From NCBI GenBank assembly GCA_015179125.1, contig WHVA01000020.1, forward strand, positions 420,834-484,833: DNA of 64,000 nucleotides, in the 5' to 3' direction. Origin of the DNA: Gautieria morchelliformis (Eukaryota > Basidiomycota > Agaricomycetes > Gomphales > Gomphaceae). The translations under genes and the position numbers were made by a program. A model generated the notes under the pieces. That model was not told where the DNA came from and did not search any database. It was given only the letters and a program-made list of their open reading frames with translations. This document shows, one piece after another, positions 26,081 through 38,032 of the stretch (position 1 is its first letter; each line of letters begins with the position of its first letter).

Positions 26081-26642
26081 GCTAGATGCAGTCAGTTGCC
26101 GCACTGCTACTCTCAGAAATGCTTTCTAGACTGCCATTTCACATGTCCGGACTACCGTCGTCCGCCTAGTCACCGGTCAGCTTAAGCTGTCTTTCTCTAT
26201 TAGTGGGCAACCGTATACCGCAAATTATGATGAAGGCGAGGTAATTAGATACGACGATACTTCCCTGATCGTACATGAGTGTGCACACAAGTCGCCTCAT
26301 TGTTATATCAAGTTCGTAAGTTCTTCCGCGCCCTCAGTTACTTGGTCTCACGTAAATTGGATCAATACTCGATCCCCAGGCTTCTTTGGTGGATATGATA
26401 CCTGGAGATGTGTCCGTTGTATAACGGCACTCACAAGTCTGCAATGCCCTGGCAAGATGTTAATCAACGTGACGTTCGCAAGCTCCAAAGCCTGGAAAAA
26501 GCGGTCTTGGCTAACGCTCCTTTTGGGAAGTTTCATCTCGGTATTTCGGGCCGGTTCTTCTATCTACTATCGCAGGCCGTGACCATGCTGTAGCTGAGCT
26601 TCTGTGGACAGGCTCTCTCCCTCTCCCTCTTCCTCTGTCAGC

Positions 26643-28526
26643 ATGCCCTTTGGTTTGATTGACTGGTTGGTCCTCGCTGTTGCTGTATCTTTCACGATCG
26701 CCACATGGCAGTCTATTCGACGCCGTGGTAACAAGGGCGCTCTGCTCCATGTCGAAAAAGGTCAAAACAGCCGGGAGAGACCCTTGGGAGGTCAGATATC
26801 TTTGGCTAGCACCATACGATGTCACTATATTGACAAATGCAGAATGGACGCCCGTTGACTTTGTATATCCGGAATTCGTGGCATTGACAGACTTCGACGT
26901 GCATACCACGAAACCCATCCGTTATCGACCATTTCGGTAAGTTTTCGTTCTTCGTCGTGGTGACTTTTTTCAACATGTCAAAGCTATGGACCCAATTACT
27001 CTGTCACGATGGGTATCCGAACCATGTGCTGGGATTCCTGGATTGAACTCGACAACACGTAAGGGCGGCTTTCAGTTCTACTGTGCTATTAATGAATTCG
27101 AGAATTGTTTAGGTACCTGGAAACGTTAGAGCTACGGAAAGCTAGAGCACGAGAGCGGTTGGTCTGAATACTTTCGCCTGATTTGGGAGTTTAATCGTAC
27201 TCAGAGGCGATAAAGCGGTGCGGACGCTTCCCGGCGCAGAGAAAGCCGCTCTCGAAGTTTGTACTGAGCTTGCTTCATATCGTGCGTGTCCACGTCATTA
27301 TCTCCGTTGTGTATGTACCGACAGCCTATTTTCTGCGCAGTCGCGAAACGGTATCCTCAGATGTTCAGAGTCACACGCGTTCATGACCAGGGCGGTCTCG
27401 GCGAAGGAGACAGCATAGTTGGCAAATACGGGGGTAGGGTGAAAACTGTGGAGATCCTCCCTACCGGCGACAAGTGGGATCTAGACGTAGACGATCCGAT
27501 GCTTGTCGCGGGTCTGCTAGCAGAGGACCTTGCAATCATGGTTGAAGGTTCCGACGGGCAGTACTATCTCCGGGCTGGGGCTATATGCATTCCTGGTCAG
27601 TAGACACCGCACTTCAGTCCGAGAATGTTCGACTTAGTGCGAAGTACAGGCTTTTGGAGACTCGAAGATAAGATAGGCCTTCCGCTCAAAGACATTCATC
27701 TCAAAGGCGGCGTATATCAATACAAAGAGAAGCTGCAACTGTCGTTGGACAGGTGAGTTGGTTTTCTGATATTGAAATTTTTGTTTTATAACTAAGACTC
27801 TTGGGTGTGGAAGGTTTTTTCGAAAGCTCCCGGTTGATAAACCTGTTCTGCGGAACAATGTATGTTTATATGATATGTGGCTGCATAATTCAGTCGTAGC
27901 GAGATGCTAATATATTACAGTATTTCTTTCAGGTAGAAGCTACGCTTGAAATTATCGGCAGAAACTGATATAGCAGTTCACACATCTGCCAGATTGATAA
28001 GGATATTGCTTGGGCAAGCATCCATCATGGCGAGGAAGACAGATTCGATCAGTCTACTCACATGCCTCGCGCTGAGGCTCTTGGTGACGGGAAGTGGCAG
28101 CCACCACAAGCGACGACGGAGTGAGAGATTGCTTATTTACAAACGCTTGCATCCTCAACAGAGCTTCACAGCATGTCTCAAGTATATTTCCGAAGCGAAC
28201 GTCAAAGTCTACGACGACTACCGAAGACGGGTTGCATTTGCTTCACTATTCGGACATACTTTCATCCCGTGACAGAGATAATCGAAGAGCCCGGTATTCC
28301 TGGGAGGTTGGCTGCAGCGGTGAGAGTGAGTGCATGACTGTCTCTTATTACGGAGCACATGCCTACCAATTTTTGTTCGCAGAGCTGGCCTGACCCCATC
28401 GCCCAGTCTAAGGGAAAGGAACTGTACGCAGATACGATGCTTCCTTGGTTGGATAGTTTGCACCAAAAGCAGATCGAAACCGGTGTTATTAGTGCCGAGG
28501 ACAGGTTCGATAAATATCCGTATTGA
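26643..28526 (+). CDS. DUF3445 family, heme-dependent oxidative N-demethylase-like protein
   Basis: About eleven exons join in frame. The start [20 protein letters not shown] is a probable membrane anchor. Then [91 protein letters not shown] and [20 protein letters not shown], ending [11 protein letters not shown]. These are DUF3445 hallmarks. Characterised bacterial members are heme enzymes that oxidatively remove N-methyl groups. The fungal substrate is unknown. The anchor suggests an endomembrane location, as for P450-like enzymes. Exon borders near 27947-28010 and 28130-28184 were set by protein continuity. Confidence 0.82.
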
Positions 28527-29620
28527 ACTGTCACGAGCATAAAGCGCAGACTGCATTCTATGCATACAGTAATTCGTGTAGGACACGCAGTCTTATTATA
28601 CGATGCCGCCCGCCAATTCTACAAAGCGCTTAGTACTTTGTCTGACTGATGTTAAATTTAACGCAAATACAGTCGCCGGTGACGTCATATGGCAGTATCT
28701 TCGGCTTAACTCACCTCTCGTGGCGGCCTCCGCGCCTTCTTTACGCCCATCACATCTTCAGCAGGAACCAGTATCTTGGCGTATCTCTGTCTATGGAATG
28801 AAACTTCCTACCTAGAGTCATAACAGCCTCAACGTGGATACTTATAGAAGTTCCGACTGTAGTTCGCGCAGCAGGTGAGTTCAAGTAATCCTAGTCGACA
28901 TGGGACAACGTGGTACATAGGCTTCTTCAAGTCAAATCATGCACAAGTCTCCAGGAAGGTCAGCAAGACCTGTTCAAATTCGTCAGATGTGTCTGATGCG
29001 AGGACATCCGACGCTTCGCAGGATATCGCTAGTCATACAAACATAAGCAGCTGAGAAAAGCACACCTTCCAATATGTCAGGGTATGAATGAAATCATGAC
29101 AAAAGCTACGAATTCACATTATGGTGGGATCAAGTTCAACACCGTACATCTGCAATACAAGATCCTTTTCACTTGGGGTGATTGGGTGGTAAGTAGTCCC
29201 GGCCACCGTGACAGCAATGTCCCGCCTGCTGTTCTGCCTGGACCGATGTGAACAGCGATTAGAGGCCCTATCAGTTACCTCTCTAGGAGCTCAGCTGGCC
29301 ACTGGCCCGGTGGACAATAGTCGTTTTCCGAGTCCTCATTGTTTTCTAAAATTTCTTATGAAACTACCCACTGGGAACAGACCTGGCCCCAGGCCGTATC
29401 AGTCCAACAGTAAGAAACTGCAATCCCAGGAACGGGGTCCAAAGATTGTGGAACAAGACCGATTCTTTTCACAAAAGTGTCTCATTCAAAATGCGGGATG
29501 CCGCGGAGCCAAAGGCTATATAGTGCCCGTTCGTGGCCTCGCCGAGGTCTCCATTTAATAAGCCCGCATAGGGCATTGAAGCCCACTTCGTTGGTGGACA
29601 ACATAAGGTGCACTGTGGGG
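28527..29620. other. Intergenic region
   Basis: About 1.1 kb. Short open frames are present but none has a domain, intron support or plausible composition. I see no RNA gene or repeat. Confidence 0.5.
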
Positions 29621-32600
29621 ATGACACCAGCAACGTACGAATTGTTCAGTGCTATCCTCAATGCCGACGTCACTGCTCTCCAAGGAGCCTTGGCCGCTGG
29701 CGCGGACGTGAATGCCACAGACAAGCATGGTCGCAATGTCGTCGCTTACGCCGCTCTAGGGACTGCGTGAGTCGTTAGGACTTATTATCGCTTTTATCCT
29801 GACTGTGGTCCTAGCATCGATGCAATTGACGCAGCAGTACAACCACGGCTCTCGGAACGCAGGCTGGATATCCTACAACGTATCACGCAACACCCTGAGC
29901 TGACCCTGTATTCACTGAATGCGCCTATGGCCTGGGCAGCAGGCGTCACTCTTTTAAGCCTTATGTCCTGGTTGAATATGCCTTCGGAAATAATGTGTCT
30001 GCTTGATTTTACTCATGGGCTGCTGGAAGTTAATGCAATGGATGATCATGGCGCGACACCTCTTATGTGTATGTTTCTCCAATCACGTCTGATACCTGGC
30101 TGATCGTTTGACGGAAGATGCGGCACGAGACGGGAATTTACAAGTCGTGCAACGCCTGGTAAGGTTCTGTCGTCGAAATGAATATGTTCTTAATCCGTCG
30201 GACAGTTGGCCCACGGCGCTAGGCCAGACCTTAAGGACGTTAGCCAACGATCTGCAATTGAATATGCGCTTCCACATCCGCAACTCCAGTGGCTATGCGA
30301 GGAGGCTTTGCGACGTTCTCGACAGTCCGAGGTAGGTGAAGATTATGATGATTCCCGTCCCTGCAACAAGTTGAAGATGCTCGATTTAATGGCTGCTGCG
30401 ATTGTGCCCCCAGACTTATGATACTCGACGCTGATCAGCTTGTTCAGTTTATCACATCTAGTACCTCCATCACTGGCAAGCTTAATGTTGCTCGTACGAA
30501 TCCATGTCGACCCAGGACCGACCGACCCACTGAAGGCCTTTTCTTTCCCTCCCAGAGGCTTCTTGGTCCACCTTCCATGGCCTGGTTAGATATCGTGGAG
30601 GTCCGGCGTACATTCGATACTCTTCTAAGGGCCATTCGTAACCACGACGTGAATACCTTCCGAAAGGTATTATTTTCTTCAAAGCCCCATAATGACTTGG
30701 ATGCTTCTATTCACCGACCTGGGACTTCGCCTTCCTCTGGGATGCCGCTTCTTGTCAATATCAGAGACAATGCAGGCCTCACTCTGGCTCATCATGCTGT
30801 CTCTCAACGGCCTTATCCAACTATGGCTATACTCGATGCGTTACACTGCGCTGGCTCTGATGTCGGCTTGTATTCCACCCTCGGATTTTCTCCATTGCAT
30901 CATCTTTCCCGAACAGCCAGGGATAATCCAAAGGGTGCCACCAACAAGCAAGGACTCTCCAGTTCCTCTTTGAATGTCCGTACGCATCCCTTGTACACAT
31001 TCACGATGCATCTCGTACGGGACCTCCGTGCACCGCTTCGGGCAGCAGACAGTAAAGGTGAAACACCTGTACATGCAGCTGCTGAGCACGGCCATAGCCT
31101 TCCAGTTTTACTGGCTATGCTCGACTGTGACAGGGAGTTTTCTGGAAAGGAAGCCGTCAGGGAGGCGAGAAATGAGAGAGGGTGAGCCATTGAGAATACC
31201 TTTGATTTTACTCGATACTGATGTTAGATGTCCTCTGAGACTGCGACCTGTTGACCTTGCTAAACCAGAATTTTTACCTCTGTTCTTGAGTCGCCACCAA
31301 AGCCACCCAACTTTACCATCTGATTTGCAGCGGCGAGTCTTTTCACCTCCCAACAGTCAACAGCCCATGCTCGCCGCGCTGGCTTACAGCTCGTCGCCCC
31401 CTCATTTCGATAGACTAGTGAGGCAAGAATCAGATACAAGCCTTATGTCCGAATCCTCTGAGTCCTCGTCCACGTCCTCTTGCTCCCGCTCTTACGGGTC
31501 CCGCTGGTCTGGGTATCGGTCCCAACGGCCCAATCGTCCGTACCAACCTTCCACCCCAGTTCAGGCCCTCCCAACACCGGAAGCGACGCCTCCCGTCTCC
31601 ATTACTCGTTCCCCCGCCTCCCCGCCTGATTCGTATTTATCTATCAACGCTTCAGCTGGTGCTGTTGATATTCTTGATCATCTTTCTTTCTGCTCCTCCG
31701 CCTTGCATGCCTATACCCAACTATATACCAATATGCACGGAGCTGATCTGCATGGGATAGATTTAACTGCGTTGCCTGACCCTTCCTCTTTGGCGGATAC
31801 ACTCGTCTTCACCCGGGACCTGGCCTCATACGTTCTTGAACACTGGGCAGCCAGGCTAGAGGCCGCGAGGGAGGAGTTCGAGCGCGCCAAGCGAGAGCTC
31901 GGCAAGGCTAAAAGGCTCAGAGAGCAGGTCGGGCGGGACGTCAAGTCAGTGTCCAGGTATCCGAGCAACTGCAGTATATCCACTCACCATGTAGAGCATA
32001 GACTACGAACGGCTACGTCAGGCGGTCTCCAAAGACATGCTGGTATTCAGACTAATCTGGGCATACAAGACGGCTCCCATGATTTGCATTTACCGGGACT
32101 ATCTCTGATGGACACGGGGTCTTCTGAATCAGGCGACACCGACACTCCTACACGGACATCCGGTCACAGTGATCCTCATCAAAAGTTACCCGACCGCGGC
32201 AGAGTATCTAAGAACGAGGAAGGAGTGGGCAAACCGTATACTGAGAACGCTGAGGCGACGGAAGTCGACGATAGGGTGGTGACTGGATCTGTGCAGCTGG
32301 ATGTGGATGACGAAAATTGTGCCGTTGATCGGGTTGTGATCGTACCAACAGCCACACGCATAGGAAATGCCCCAATGCTAAAGAGCAATGCGTTGGATTC
32401 GACTCTGTCCTTGCCCCCAGGCGTTCCAATGGTTTCAGTGGTCCTTCGGCGCGCTGATCAGGATCTTCAGAATGTCTCAGCTCAGCTCGCCCTCGTCCAG
32501 CAAGCCTATGCTCACGCGCACCAGTCTATAGCTGATACGCGTGCCTTGGTCGAGGAGTCCATACAGGTATTTCACAGGCTTTTGGTCTTCAGTTTCATAG

Positions 32601-32980
32601 TAAAAGAGAAACCTACTGACAAGACTATGTACTATCAGGCTCGAGAGGAACAACTTCACATTATAATACGGATACAGCGCGGGCAAGACATCCTTGCACA
32701 ATCCTCTCGGCTCTCTCCGATTCTCGAACGATCATCCGAGCCACCGTTTGAGACCACGTCTACCATTGATCCACGATACATCGCCGCACTGGGTCCGATT
32801 GAAGAGTCCCGCGTGCTACGCCGACTGTTGACCCGCAAACTAGCACCATCCGTCGAAAATGTCTTTGACAATTTACAAAAGGCCCACACATGGCTCCGCA
32901 TCATCCGTGAGGTCCTACGAGGCCTCCGGCGACGCGTTCTCATTCAGCATTGCGATAGTTTACTGCAGGATTCGCATTGA
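29621..32980 (+). CDS. Ankyrin-repeat protein with long Ser-rich and coiled-coil C-terminal half
   Basis: Start MTPATYELFSAILNADVTAL. Ankyrin units follow: LQGALAAGADVNATDKHGRN, LEVNAMDDHGATPLMYAARD, GNLQVVQRLLAHGARPDLKD, VNIRDNAGLTLAHHAVSQRP and LRAADSKGETPVHAAAEHGH. After a Ser/Pro-rich linker (SESSESSSTSSCSRSYGSRW) a charged coiled coil appears (LEAAREEFERAKRELGKAKR). The C-terminal exon has a second helical region and ends VLIQHCDSLLQDSH. The overall plan recalls Swi6/Mbp1-type factors, but no KilA-N DNA-binding domain is present, so I do not assign it. Borders between 30330 and 30540 are uncertain. An in-frame intron at about 32567-32638 is likely. Confidence 0.7.
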
Positions 32981-33332
32981 TAACCATCCGAGAAATTCAT
33001 CACAGTTTTCGCTGATTTCCCAAAACTTTCACCCTTTGATGCATATAGAGAGAGTTGTATTTTCTAGCTTCTTGTGTACTGTATTTCGCAGTTTTACCGT
33101 AGATTCTTATGCACCAACATTTTATCATTTCATGCGGAACAAAAGTTAAAGACATTTGGCCTAAGGCGATTTATTGGTGAGGAGCGGTGATGACGAGTGA
33201 AGTAGGAATGAGAAACGTCATTCGGTAAATATAACTGGTGCGGTTCTGGAATCGTTAATAATACAATTGTCAACTCCACAAACGAAGTTCCCATAGGAGA
33301 CAGTAACTGTCCATTGAGTTCTACGGCGTGAA
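32981..33332. other. Convergent 3' intergenic region
   Basis: About 350 A/T-rich bases between the ends of the ankyrin gene and MEX67, expected to hold both 3' UTRs. No gene seen. Confidence 0.5.
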
Positions 33333-35624
33333 TTACATGAACGCCTCTCTGGGGAGGTTAGCCTTCCGTAGCAATCGGTATCAGCACCGGTGCGGGCACA
33401 TTGCACACGATACACTCACCCGAACCGCCTCGAAATTCGCGAGGGCCTTCTGTGGATCCCAGCCATTGCCCTCCAGACACTGAATAGAGAACCCGGCGTT
33501 CAAGCCTGTACGCGCCGACAGCTCTATCACGTAAAGCCGCTGAGGCTCCGCCAGTGGCGCGAGTGCCGGGTCCGACGCGATTTGCTGTTGGGTCTGAGGG
33601 GGTAAAGGTAAGTTGAGTAGAGTAGGTTGCGGCTGGGAAGGTAAAGGTGTAGGATGAGATATGGGTATGGACTCCTGTGGAGGCATGCGTATTGGACCCG
33701 GCATCCACGCCTCATGACTTGAGTATGCGCGAATGACAAGTTGATCTGAGAGTATGACCACGGGCCATCCATGAAGTTTAGCTCGTGACCCATCCGCCGC
33801 CGGCGCAAGGATAAACGAGCGGTCGAACGACCTTATACCATGTGAAGGCTCTATAGAATTATATATCAGCGAGACTACATGTATACCAAGCCGGTACAGC
33901 GCACCTTCCTCTAACTGTCCGTGCACCGTAATAAATAACACTGTACTCGCGTCACCCGGCAAGGGTAATACGCCCTGCACCGGCCATGCATCGACAACAA
34001 ACTTCTCTTGCGCATTGATATCATGTCTCGTCCCCGGCAGCGACGTTAGCTTTCCCACAATTTCGTCTGGGCCAGTGTGCAGGCTCTTTTCGGCACGCGC
34101 AAGAGTGTTGACACGGCTTAGGTTGCGCGAGCCGTGCGCGATATACGGCGTCCATTCAAGCTTCTTCTGATTTGGCATTGCGGCACTATTGTGGTGTCCT
34201 TGTATACGCGCACGGGGGGGAATGGATGTGTTAGCGGAGAAAGAAAACGATGCGACTGGGCCGTATACGTCGGCCAGACTCATGCGAGACGTATCATATA
34301 TGGTGAAAAATCTGACCCAAAAGTTAAAATTGAATGATGCGTGGAATATGCAAGGCACACACTTAGTCAGAAATTCAGCTACAAAAGCCTGCATACCAGG
34401 AGCGATCAGCCCCGGTGCAATCTGCACAGGAAAAGACGTGGGGCCTTGGCCAGATGAGGGCGCCGGCACCGCCGATGGCCCCGGTAGGTCAAAATCGATC
34501 TTGAAGACCACCTCCGAATCGAGCAGCTCGAGCGTGGGAAATCGGCGCAATACCTCCCTGAACCACCGTAAGATGAACCTTCCCTAGCGGAGTGGAAAAG
34601 CGTGCAACTTACGCTCTATATTTATCGAGCTTGCCATTTGTCAGCTCGCCTTCGCGCATGGGATTTCCGTTCATGACTAGTTCCTTTAGGTGTAGAAACT
34701 TGCCCTTGCGCGCGGACAGGTAATCTAGGTCCTTCCACAGACGAAGCTTGTTGTTTGCCAGGGACAGATTTCGTAAGCCAGGAAGGTAGTGGCTTAGGGT
34801 CTGCAGGGGATGTGCGGTCGTGAAGTTGTTGTTGGCTAGGGATATTGAAAGCACCTATAGACGAGGGTTAGGTGGCGCTGTCGAAGGGTGTCCGTGCATA
34901 CCGATGCCTCACTTCTGGCTTGAGCTGTGACGCAAGCTTAAATATAACAGCTGCCTCCTTAGGGGAGGGAACGCCCAACGGTCGTTCGAGCTTTTTCAAT
35001 GTCTCATCGGTCGCAATGTGCTGGCGATACGCATAAGCATAACGCGAGAACAGCGAGTAGACAGCACGTACCTCGAGATTCAAAAACTGCGCATCAGGGT
35101 TCCAACGTTTCTGTACAAATTCCCTCCAGACGTCGACACTGCGCTGGGAGATGGATGTCTGGCTGGGGGAAATAGGGCCCCGACGATTAGGATCCACTCT
35201 ACGCGGCAGCCGAGAAGTCGAAGAAGACTGTTTTGATGCGCCGCGGATGGAGACGGGTGATGCTGAGCCACTTAGGCGCGCGGCAAGCTGTGAGGTATCA
35301 AAGTGGTTAGGACAGCGCGATATAAAAAAAAAAGACGAGTGAGCATGGTGGCGGTGGGGCATATGTGTATGAATAAGAAGACGAGTATGATCTCACCAGC
35401 GAAGCTCGCGAGCTCGTGCCAGGGTCTTTAATACCGTGAGTCTTGTGCGCGTGCGAGCGCACTTTCGCGGTACGCTTGGCGCCACCAGCAGAAGCATCGG
35501 TCATACGTGTGTCCCTGTCTTTGTCCCTTTCCTTGTCTTTGTCGATAAGTCCCGCACCACGCAGAGCGGAGCCTGCGAACGTGTGGCGGCGTTCGGAGGA
35601 AGCAGAGAACATAGGAGGAAGCAC
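33333..35624 (-). CDS. MEX67: mRNA export receptor MEX67 (NXF1/TAP family)
   Basis: Start MLPPMFSASSERRHTFAGSA, then a charged KDKERDKDRDTR run. The N-terminal part has VQKRWNPDAQFLNLE and EAAVIFKLASQLKPEV. Leucine-rich repeats read MLSISLANNNFTTAHPLQTL and LPGLRNLSLANNKLRLWKDL. The segment LDKYRAEVLRRFPTLELLDS leads into the NTF2-like domain (FTIYDTSRMSLADVYGPVAS, SFDRSFILAPAADGS). The C-terminal UBA-like TAP-C domain ends FSIQCLEGNGWDPQKALANF. Mex67 binds mRNA adaptors and FG-nucleoporins, usually as a heterodimer with Mtr2. The final mini-exon giving AFM then stop is inferred. No breaks were seen. It is divergent from the PTPA gene. Confidence 0.9.
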
Positions 35625-35851
35625 GGAGTGTGTAAGGATCCTCGAGTTGAGATATCGAGGTGCTTATAAGTGCTGCAAAGACGTCAGAGTCGTGCTGGAG
35701 TGCGGCGTAGGATTCGGTCGACTGAGGATGTGAGGATGTGGTGGTGGAAGGTGAAAAAGGCAAGGTGTCACAATGAGTCACAGGGGTTGGTGTGTAAGGC
35801 GGGCCGTCAATCGAGGTCACAAAGCTTTCCGCTTTGTTTTATAAGAAAACA
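35625..35851. promoter_or_regulatory. Divergent promoter of MEX67 and PTPA genes
   Basis: About 227 bases separate the two start codons, so both promoters are packed here. No specific motif is claimed. Confidence 0.45.
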
Positions 35852-37157
35852 ATGTCCAGTCTCACGCTCCCCTGCGTTTCCGCGATGGCGTTGGAGGAGA
35901 TGGTGCCGCCGACGGTGAGGATACGCACGGATGCTGACGTGGAGGCCTGGCAGCACACCACTGGATATAGCACGTACTGCACTTTTCTTCGTCGTCTGAA
36001 CGAGTCTGTAGCTGGCTGGGATCTCCCCCTGCAGGACACTGCCACGGACAGCGAGGTAGGCAGCGTGCAGTACTCGTATTATCGCTGTGAAAAAGAAAGA
36101 CGAATCGCCAATGTCAGGCGATCACACGCACACTGCACATGCTCGATGAGCTCGCTTCCTGGGTGGACGATATCCCGCCACATCCCACAGCGCAGCGGTT
36201 TGGAAACCTCGCTTTTCGCGAGTATGGGAAGCGGCTAGAGGAGGTTCTCCTTGATCGCGTCTGCTCTCTCGTCAAGCTGTTGACCTGTCATCCTCCAGCG
36301 GTCCGAAGCTGTCCTGAAGGGATTGTTGCCCCCTGGGCTCCATGCTGCTGTACCTCTTATTCAGCCCTATTTCTTGGCCGCCTTTGGTTCGTTTCAAAGA
36401 CTTGACTATGGCACCGGGCATGAGACTTCCTTCGCACTGTTCCTGCTCTGCCTCACTTTACTCCGATTCTTCACCCCTGAGCCGGATGAAGAACGACGAC
36501 TCGTACTGCGAGTGTTTGAGAGGTAATTATTCTGTGGCATGCATGTAGGGCACCGTTGACACCCCAAAGATATTTGCGTTTGGTATGGAAACTCCAAGAG
36601 GTATATCGCCTGGAGCCGGCCGGAAGCCATGGCGTATGGGGCCTGGACGACTACGGTTTTCTTGGCTACCTCTTCGGCAGCGGCCAGCTACGCAGTATGC
36701 TTTTCCCACTACATCACGACTCACTCGCTCACTCGTCCCCCAGACCGTGACGACTTATCACCTGCTATGATACTCAATTCTTCACTCCCCACAACCGATT
36801 TGTATTCCCTCTCCATTGCACGCATCCATCAGCTCAAGCACGGACCTTTTCATGAACATTCGCCGCAGTTACACTCGATCGCCCAAGGTGTCGCGCGGTG
36901 GTCCAAGGTCAACAGCGGGATGTTCAAGATGTACGAGGTATGTATACATATTTTCTTGGCATGCTGCAATCAAAAACAACGCTTCTCATCGCCTCAAGGC
37001 GGAGGTCTTGCAGAAGCGGGTCGTAGTGCAACATATTCCGTTGGGCGGCCTGCTCGCCTGGGATCATCTGTCAGCACGGGAGGGGGGAGCTGGGAACGAA
37101 CCCAGGCCGGCGATGGGTACCACTGCACGCTATGTCTCCTTTAATGGCCCAGCATAG
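35852..37157 (+). CDS. PP2A phosphatase activator PTPA (RRD family peptidyl-prolyl isomerase)
   Basis: Start [20 protein letters not shown] (ATG 35852; the ATG at 35885 is also possible). PTPA blocks follow: [100 protein letters not shown] and [20 protein letters not shown]. The end is GMGT-type low complexity ([16 protein letters not shown]). Introns join GER to YLRLVW and LEE to RSEAVLKG in frame. PTPA/RRD proteins activate PP2A catalytic subunits and have prolyl isomerase activity. Fungi usually have two paralogues; which one this is was not resolved. Confidence 0.9.
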
Positions 37158-37269
37158 CCCGCGTTGTTACATGAAATAGGTGAATCCCGACACTGTTTTT
37201 GGTCTCAGCTGCGTTCTTGGAAGTCACCATTAGATTTGACCCTTTCTATGGTCTACTGCAGTGGTCGCG

Positions 37270-37500
37270 GCATTGACTCCCGCCACGGTTTTCAGGGTTA
37301 ATTTCTGCTAGCTGGTATATTTACTTACTACAATGTCTTTTTGTTAGGTCGGGATAGTCTGGTAACCATTTTATTCACTACTGATTGCTCGCTGCTTGAC
37401 CAAATGCCTGGTGACTTGTCACATGGTTTTCACATATCCTTCTGTACACTTACACGGTCACCCACTATGATGAACCATGTGGTCCTTTGAAACGCCTTTC
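37270..37500 (+). pseudogene. Decayed partial duplicate of the adjacent DUF6534 gene
   Basis: DNA at about 37320-37500 resembles 38205-38400 in the intact neighbour: both have a tctttctgttaggt-like acceptor region followed by tacacggtcacc. Frames are broken. It is best read as the leftover of a tandem duplication upstream of the functional gene. Confidence 0.5.
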
Positions 37501-38032
37501 TTACTCTGTTATATTTACCTCAGCCCTCGGAGCCAATGTTTAGGTTTCTTTGCTTTGCTTGCTTTAAATCCAATTTATCTGTTTTTGGGCGCCCTATGTA
37601 AGCAAGCACCGGTTACAATTTAGGTTAAAAGTTTTTCCAGTCGAGTCCCTTACTTATTCCGAGGTTGCTTTATTGCTATCACCTTTATATCTCGATTGAG
37701 AAATTATTTTCCCCAACGGTGCGAGCCAGGTTTATGTCGAACCCCTGGTCCCCATCCATATTTCATCGGTTCCCTTCTGCAGCGGGCAAGCCCAGAAGAG
37801 TCGAGAAGAGAACGTCGACGTCAATATGGCTACTTATACATACTTATAAGGAAAGTTCATGGAATGCTAATGATTTTTTCACGGATCCAACCGCACCCGT
37901 CAACTTTGAACTCGTCTCAACTGTACAATGTACCGATCGCGTATGCGACGGAGGCTCAATCTGACGCGGTTGGAAAGCTTTAAAGATGAATGCAGGCATT
38001 GCTAGCTTTCTCGCCCCTAACTTCATTCCAGA

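Noticed and set aside
24848..26104. First ATG at 26104 as start of the FHA/G-patch protein
   Set aside because: The leader before MAGKF or MDSPV has no conserved look; the upstream ATG is possible but less likely.
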